Of a DNA stretch of 64,000 nt, positions 59,758 to 64,000 are shown one piece after another (the first letter of the stretch is position 1; every line of letters starts with the position of its first letter). The stretch covers positions 1 to 64,000 of the forward strand of contig JBEKIJ010000005.1 in assembly GCA_050011815.1 (NCBI GenBank). Direction: 5' to 3'. Under the pieces are notes generated by a model. That model searched no databases. It had not been told where the DNA came from and worked only from the letters and a program-made list of their open reading frames with translations. Source of the DNA: Chersky-840 sp050011815. Lineage in GTDB: Bacteria; Actinomycetota; Acidimicrobiia; Acidimicrobiales; UBA8190. The position numbers and the translations under genes were made by a program.

Positions 59758-59827
59758 TCGCTGGTCCTTTGACCAGGAACCGGGTGGCGGCGGGACGGAG
59801 GGAAACCAACTCACAGAACCCCATAAA

Positions 59828-59857
59828 CCTACTAATTATTGCCAATCTTGGTAGGAT
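59828..59857 (+). promoter_or_regulatory. possible Fic promoter/operator
   Basis: AT-rich block (CCTACTAATTATTGCC) with CCTAC and GTAGG as an inverted pair (59828-59832, 59851-59855) and a TAGGAT box (59852-59857) 11 nt before the ATG. Could carry self-control by the Fic winged helix. Confidence 0.3.
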
Positions 59858-59868
59858 TGTGGGATTCC

Positions 59869-60912
59869 ATGAGGAGCTTCCAACACCCCCAGACCCTCGA
59901 CCCCGTTCCTGGCGATGTCGTTGCCACCCTGCGACGGATCGACCGAGCCGCCGGTGCGGAAGGCCGTTACGCGGACCAATTGCCACGGCTTCTCGACGCC
60001 CTGCGAGAGCAGGCCCGCGTCGAGTCCATTACCGCGTCGAGCGCAATCGAAGGCGTCGTCGTCGAAGATGCCCGGGTTCCCAAACTCGTCTCCGGGGTGC
60101 CAGGGGGGTTCCGCAATCGCAGCGAGGCCGAGTTCGCCGGATACTCCGGCGCCCTCGACTACCTCCATCAAGAGGACCCAGGAGAGCTGAGCGTCGGGCT
60201 CATTCTGCATCTACACCGGCTCCTGTTCTCCTTCACCGAAGGAGGAGGCGGCTCCTTCAAGAAGGACGACAATCTCGTCGTCGACCGCTTACCGGACGGG
60301 TCTCGCGAGGTCCGCTTCCAGCCGGTCAGTGCGGCTGAGACCCCGTTCTTCATGGAAGAGCTGGTTGCCCGCAGCCTCGCTGCTCTGCAGAGGGCCGGGT
60401 CGCACCCGTTGATCATTACCGCCGCGTTCGCCCTGGACCTCCTCTGTATTCACCCATTCTCAGACGGCAACGGCCGCGTGGCGCGCCTTGCCACGTCGTA
60501 CCTGATGAACCGAACCCGTTACAGTGTTGGCCGCTACGTCAGCTTGGAGCAGCTGATCTACGACACGAAAGATGATTACTACCGCGCTCTCGGCGCATCC
60601 ACCGTCGGCTGGTTTGATGACGGGCACCACGATGTATGGCCGTGGGCTCGTTACCTCCTCGAGCAGGTCGGCGAAGCGTATGGCCGATTCGAGGAGCGGA
60701 TTGCCGTTGGCACCGCGGGGGCGACTAAGCAGGACCGAGTACGCGATTTCGTCCTCCTACACGCTCCCGCCACGTTCACCATCGCTGAAGTACGTCGAGC
60801 CGTTCCGGGCGTGAGTGACAACACGATTCGGATAGTCCTCGGCGAGCTCAAGGAGAAAGGCCGTATCACCAACGACGGCTCTGGCCGTGGCGCTGCCTGG
60901 CGGCGGCTCTGA
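59869..60912 (+). CDS. Fic family protein with N-terminal inhibitory motif
   Basis: A 347-residue Fic enzyme that transfers AMP (or a similar group) to target proteins. Catalytic motif IHPFSDGNGRVARLATSYLM near residue 203. The inhibitory-helix motif SSAIEG (S-x3-E-G) near residue 58 puts it in the class with the alpha-inh helix N-terminal to the core. The C-terminal 70 residues look like a winged helix (AEVRRAVPGVSDNTIRIVLGEL). Fic proteins with this tail often regulate their own gene. ATG 59869; a TTG at 59839 also opens the frame. Confidence 0.88.
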   Translation: MRSFQHPQTLDPVPGDVVATLRRIDRAAGAEGRYADQLPRLLDALREQARVESITASSAIEGVVVEDARVPKLVSGVPGGFRNRSEAEFAGYSGALDYLHQEDPGELSVGLILHLHRLLFSFTEGGGGSFKKDDNLVVDRLPDGSREVRFQPVSAAETPFFMEELVARSLAALQRAGSHPLIITAAFALDLLCIHPFSDGNGRVARLATSYLMNRTRYSVGRYVSLEQLIYDTKDDYYRALGASTVGWFDDGHHDVWPWARYLLEQVGEAYGRFEERIAVGTAGATKQDRVRDFVLLHAPATFTIAEVRRAVPGVSDNTIRIVLGELKEKGRITNDGSGRGAAWRRL

Positions 60913-61498
60913 ATTCGACGGTTAGACCGGAAGGTTCGCCGCCTCACGCTTGCCGGCGGGATCGTGCGGAAGCCCGGAAAAGCCAACACGCGAGCCAACA
61001 ATCGGATCCCAACCCGTTATACGACGTGTCACGTCCATCAGGGCTCTCGATGAGACGCGGTCACTGAGCAGGAATTCCGCGCTGCCGTGAGACGTGATCG
61101 GACGCCACCCTCGCGGGCGGGCGGGTCTCCTCAGATGTCATGCGCGCAGCAGCCCTTCACGTGTGCGGCTATCTGGGGTATCGACCCAAACGGCGTTCGG
61201 TCTTTAGAACCGATTGCCGTCCTGTCCCAGGTGAGAACGAGCCCTGGCCTCGGGATCGAGGGGGTACGTGATCGGTCCCCCCGGGGGGTGCTGTCGGTTC
61301 GATGACCCGCCGCCGATTTGGGACTGGATCGTCGTGTTCCGCCGGGTGTCCGACGAAGTAGTCAGTTCCTCGATTGGGAGGCTGGAGTTACTCGCTCATA
61401 AGGCTTCGACCACACCGTCTGGACCAGCCGCTACGGCGTTCGTCTCCACGGGGTGAATGCAGCCTCTGCCGGTTGGCCGTCGAGCCACCGGTCGCTGA
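60913..61498. other. gene-free stretch after the Fic gene
   Basis: 586 bp without a convincing gene. Open frames here are short, start poorly and are not like any family I know. It has visibly more A/T and stop codons than the rest of the window. Confidence 0.6.
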
Positions 61499-61720
61499 AA
61501 GACTCGGGGCATCGTCGATCTGGTTCACGGGCTCGATAAGAGGGTGGTGGCCGAGGGCGTGGAGACGGACGACGGCTTGGCGTTTCTCCTCGGTGTTGGC
61601 TGCGACGTGGGCCGGGGCTACCACTGGAGCCGAGCGCTGCCTGCCCCCGACCTCACGGTGTGGCTCGAGGAGTATCACCGGCTCGGCGTCCTCGGCCAAG
61701 GTCTCACCGTGAGTCCATGA
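61499..61720 (+). pseudogene. decayed EAL-domain remnant (c-di-GMP phosphodiesterase C-terminus)
   Basis: A 73-codon frame with no start codon, preceded by TGA at 61496 and ended by TGA at 61718-61720. It reads IVDLVHGLDKRVVAEGVETD, then LLGVGCDVGRGYHWSRALPA and LTVWLEEYHRLGVLGQ, the end of an EAL domain (VAEGVET with the Lys/Glu region, then GCD...GY.FSRPLP). The catalytic EAL motif and the rest of the gene are missing. Nothing upstream restores it in any frame. Confidence 0.7.
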
Positions 61721-61987
61721 CCTGACGTGGGTGCTCCTCTCGACGTCAGTCGAGGCAAACGCCGTCGGATTCGTCGGAAACGGAGAACTCAGGGGTCAAG
61801 CGCCTCCAGTGTCATTTCGCATCGAACCAGGCAGCATCGGTCTGCGTCGTGAATATGGAGCAGTCGCTCCGGGGACACCGGTGGAGCGGGATCGGTGTGT
61901 ATCGCCCGGTCCAAGGCATACAGGAATCACACGGCATCGCCTTGTTGTCGGCACATGCTCCTGATCGGGGTGTCGGCGGCGCGTTCG
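61721..61987. other. gene-free stretch before the DUF2867 gene
   Basis: 267 bp with no recognisable gene. A short inverted repeat (CTCGAC-GTCA-GTCGAG) lies near 61738-61754, without a T-run. Confidence 0.4.
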
Positions 61988-63337
61988 TCAGCGGGGACTC
62001 ACACGTCTCACTCGATAGTCAGCCAAGGCTCCGAAGACCTTGCGGTGCACAGGCTGGAGCAACTTCCAATAGAAGAAGCCCGGAACTCCGAGCGGGCGAA
62101 ATGCCCCAACCTGAACAAGGGCACCCGGGCTGCACTGGTAGCCGAACCAGGCCTCTCCGAAGAACCAGGAGCTGGCGCGCAATATCAGCATCCCGGGGTC
62201 GCGTCGCGTCACGTGCCACCAGTCGACCTTTTGGCCCTCGACGAGCGCAGGGGGGGCGCTGAGGGTCCACCGTTCCCCGACGAGGCGACCGAGCATGGCT
62301 CGCACCCGCCAGGCGAACGTGAGGCCGTACCAGCCATAGCTGCCACCGATGCGGTCGAGGTCCGCATCGAGGTGCACCGCCGCTTCGTCCGAGAGCGGAG
62401 CCGATACCCGGACGGTGTAGACACCATCGCAGAGCCCGTTCTCGCGACTCAAAAGCTCGTGGTCGAGAGCCTTCGCCTGGTCATCGAGGGCGGCCGAGAG
62501 CCCGTCGGCCAGCCCGGCTGGCTCGAATGCGAAGGCGACATCGGTTCGCGCCCGATCGTGAACGACCACCTCGGTCATGAGGCTCTCGATGAGTGCATGA
62601 CTGATCCGGCGATCGACCGGCGTGACCAGATCCAACCAGTATGACGACAGTCTCGGAGTGAGATAAGGGATGTCGAGGATGCGTCGACGGCGAAGACCAC
62701 GAGCGGTCGCGTAGGCACCGATCATCTCTCGGTACGAGGTGACCTCAGCACCACCGATCTCATAGACCCCCGGCTCGACCCGTAGTGCTCCTATCAAATA
62801 GCGCACCACGTCGGCCGAGGCGATCGGCTGGATCCTTGTGCGGACCCAGCGCGGGCAGATCATGAACGGAAGCCGCTCGGTGAGATACCTGAGCATCTCG
62901 AAGGAGATGCTCCCCGCTCCCAGGACGACCGCGGCCCGCAGCTCGACGACCGGAACCCTCCCACCGGCTAACGCCACACCGACCTCTTGGCGGCTCGACA
63001 GATGCTCGGACTGCGGGTCGTTCCCGAGGCCACCGAGGTAGACGATGCGTTTGACTCCGGCTGCCGCCGCCGCTCTGCCAAAGTTCTCGGCGAGCTCGCG
63101 GTCGCGAGCCCGAAAGTCCTCGGCGCTCAGCGAGTGCACGAGGTAGAAGGCACTCTCAGACCCCCTCAAGACCTCGAGTAGCGCTTCCCCGTCCGCCACG
63201 TCGACGGCGCGTCCTTCAACACCGGGGATCTCGGGACGGTGACGTGAGAGACCGAGGACGTCGTGTCCCGCTGCGACGAGCTCTACAGATAGCGCCCGCC
63301 CTACGAAGCCACTTGCTCCGATCACCGCGATTCGCAT
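61988..63337 (-). CDS. NAD(P)-binding epimerase-like protein with DUF2867 domain
   Basis: A 449-residue two-domain protein. Residues 1-290 are a Rossmann domain of the NmrA/NAD-epimerase type (MRIAVIGASGFVGRALSVEL; SAFYLVHSLSAEDFRARDRE; VKRIVYLGGLGND). Residues 310-449 are DUF2867 (YGWYGLTFAWRVRAMLGRL, DWWHVTRRDPGMLILRASSW, FFYWKLLQPVHRKVFG). Membrane or lipid-modifying roles are often proposed for this pair, not shown. The ATG at 63337 is better than the TTG at 63355, since MRIAVIG begins the fold. Confidence 0.85.
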   Translation of the reverse strand: MRIAVIGASGFVGRALSVELVAAGHDVLGLSRHRPEIPGVEGRAVDVADGEALLEVLRGSESAFYLVHSLSAEDFRARDRELAENFGRAAAAAGVKRIVYLGGLGNDPQSEHLSSRQEVGVALAGGRVPVVELRAAVVLGAGSISFEMLRYLTERLPFMICPRWVRTRIQPIASADVVRYLIGALRVEPGVYEIGGAEVTSYREMIGAYATARGLRRRRILDIPYLTPRLSSYWLDLVTPVDRRISHALIESLMTEVVVHDRARTDVAFAFEPAGLADGLSAALDDQAKALDHELLSRENGLCDGVYTVRVSAPLSDEAAVHLDADLDRIGGSYGWYGLTFAWRVRAMLGRLVGERWTLSAPPALVEGQKVDWWHVTRRDPGMLILRASSWFFGEAWFGYQCSPGALVQVGAFRPLGVPGFFYWKLLQPVHRKVFGALADYRVRRVSPR

Positions 63338-63572
63338 CGCACCACGATGCACCAAGACCGGTCAGGGCGGGGATTCCCCGGTCAGCCTGCCCCGATCCCG
63401 GACTTCGGGCGTTCCCAAATGCGGCCGCCTCGGGTGTTCGGTGGCAGATCCATGATCCGAGGGGGGGGCGGATAAGGCCCCGCGCCGGCAAATCTTCCGT
63501 CCCGGCCATCCCCGGATGCACGATGAGGGCCGGGTGGATCCGAGCACCCTCCGGGTCGGCCCCGCCCTGCGG

Positions 63573-64000
63573 TCAGCTCGTCGAGGCGGGAGAGGACTCC
63601 GCTGTCGACTTGAGACGTTCCAGGGTCTTCTCCATCGTGGCCCGGTTGTGCGCGGCGCGGTCCTTGACTCCGCTCACCGGCGTGCCAATCGCCTTCGCGA
63701 TGCGGCCGCGCTGGTCGATCCAGGTCTCGGTGATCCGACACCCGGTTGCGGTCGTCTCGAATTCGTAGCGCCACTCGGCGACCTTGAAACCCGCGGCGGT
63801 GATGCGGAAAGCGAGCAAGCGACCGGGCTCGACGTCGGTGATCTCTCCCAGGGTCGTCCACTTCTTCTTGCCGTTGCGATTCGCGCCTCGGAACGTTGCG
63901 CCCTGTTGCGGGCCCGTCGCGCCCCGCAGCCATGTGGACCCCTCGTTCTCGGGCGACCACTCCCCCATTCGGGTCAGGTCGGAGACCATCGCCCAAACCT
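63573..64000 (-). CDS. SRPBCC family protein, 5' end outside window
   Basis: The 3' part of an SRPBCC/polyketide cyclase-like START-fold protein: MVSDLTRMGEWSPENEG, WTTLGEITDVEPGRLLAFRI, AEWRYEFETTATGCRITETW. Codons before the ATG at 63989 continue in frame to the window end and read VWA, as in the family N-terminus (rVWAxVSD). So the gene begins upstream of the window. It is one of the common actinobacterial ligand-binding proteins; the ligand is unknown. Confidence 0.8.
   Translation of the reverse strand, partial: VWAMVSDLTRMGEWSPENEGSTWLRGATGPQQGATFRGANRNGKKKWTTLGEITDVEPGRLLAFRITAAGFKVAEWRYEFETTATGCRITETWIDQRGRIAKAIGTPVSGVKDRAAHNRATMEKTLERLKSTAESSPASTS

Noticed and set aside
61087..61305. 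Short + strand open frame in the gene-poor stretch
   Set aside because: No start signal, no known domain and codon use is unlike the neighbours.

Overview
The window is dense, very GC-rich chromosomal DNA from an actinobacterium. It has a HupB-style HU protein with a Lys/Ala tail, a ClpS–DUF2017 pair, a SenX3/RegX3-like two-component system, an SCO6880-family conjugation protein, four P450s, and a gene block in the order known around cyp51 of Mycobacterium tuberculosis. A poorly characterised class such as Acidimicrobiia would fit, but this is inference. Many genes start 5-9 nt after a TANNNT box with no ribosome binding site, the leaderless style common in actinobacteria.

Layout. 1-3153: purF (5' end outside the window), purM and pyrE in a tight + strand row. 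3187-6547: a flavoprotein disulfide reductase, a PNPOx-like protein, an SDR and an HU protein. 6962-8029: comB and tRNA-Phe, -Asp and -Glu. 8077-11153 (-): ctaA-clpS-DUF2017 and an odd fusion of a class I amidotransferase-like domain with the tail of cysteinyl-tRNA synthetase. 11250-12712 (+): ctaB and a thioredoxin-like protein, divergent from ctaA, so both heme A steps flank one promoter region. 12747-25058: methyltransferase, SDR, repeat-bearing cell-wall amidase, ABC exporter, serS, atypical P450, glutamate decarboxylase, an Old-Yellow-Enzyme-like reductase and a sensor kinase/response regulator pair.

25263-31365 is a five-gene type IV secretion-like operon: small membrane protein, TrbL/VirB6-like protein, SCO6880 protein, VirB4-type ATPase and VirD4-type coupling protein. 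It has its own promoter, but no relaxase or integrase is visible. 31370-44140 is mixed metabolism: P450, secreted lipase, amidase, bluB, polyphosphate glucokinase, LapA-like protein, quinone oxidoreductase, AONS-like enzyme, an enoyl-CoA hydratase/Ltp2-like thiolase/DUF35 set, PhzF and an SDR. 45102-55053 is a divergent pair of operons: NTF2-like protein, ferredoxin, CYP51, SDR, P450, TetR and an unknown protein on the - strand, and 3-HIBADH-like, ALDH, CMD-like, SDR and enoyl-CoA hydratase on the + strand. A perfect palindrome, the likely TetR operator, lies between them, and a strong hairpin ends the + operon.

Downstream of tRNA-Arg(ACG) (55142-55215) the DNA looks less GC-rich and more accessory: an SNF2 helicase and SWIM zinc-finger protein pair, a Fic protein, then about 1 kb of gene-poor sequence holding a decayed EAL-domain remnant. 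A DUF2867-type epimerase-like protein and an SRPBCC protein cut by the window edge close the window.
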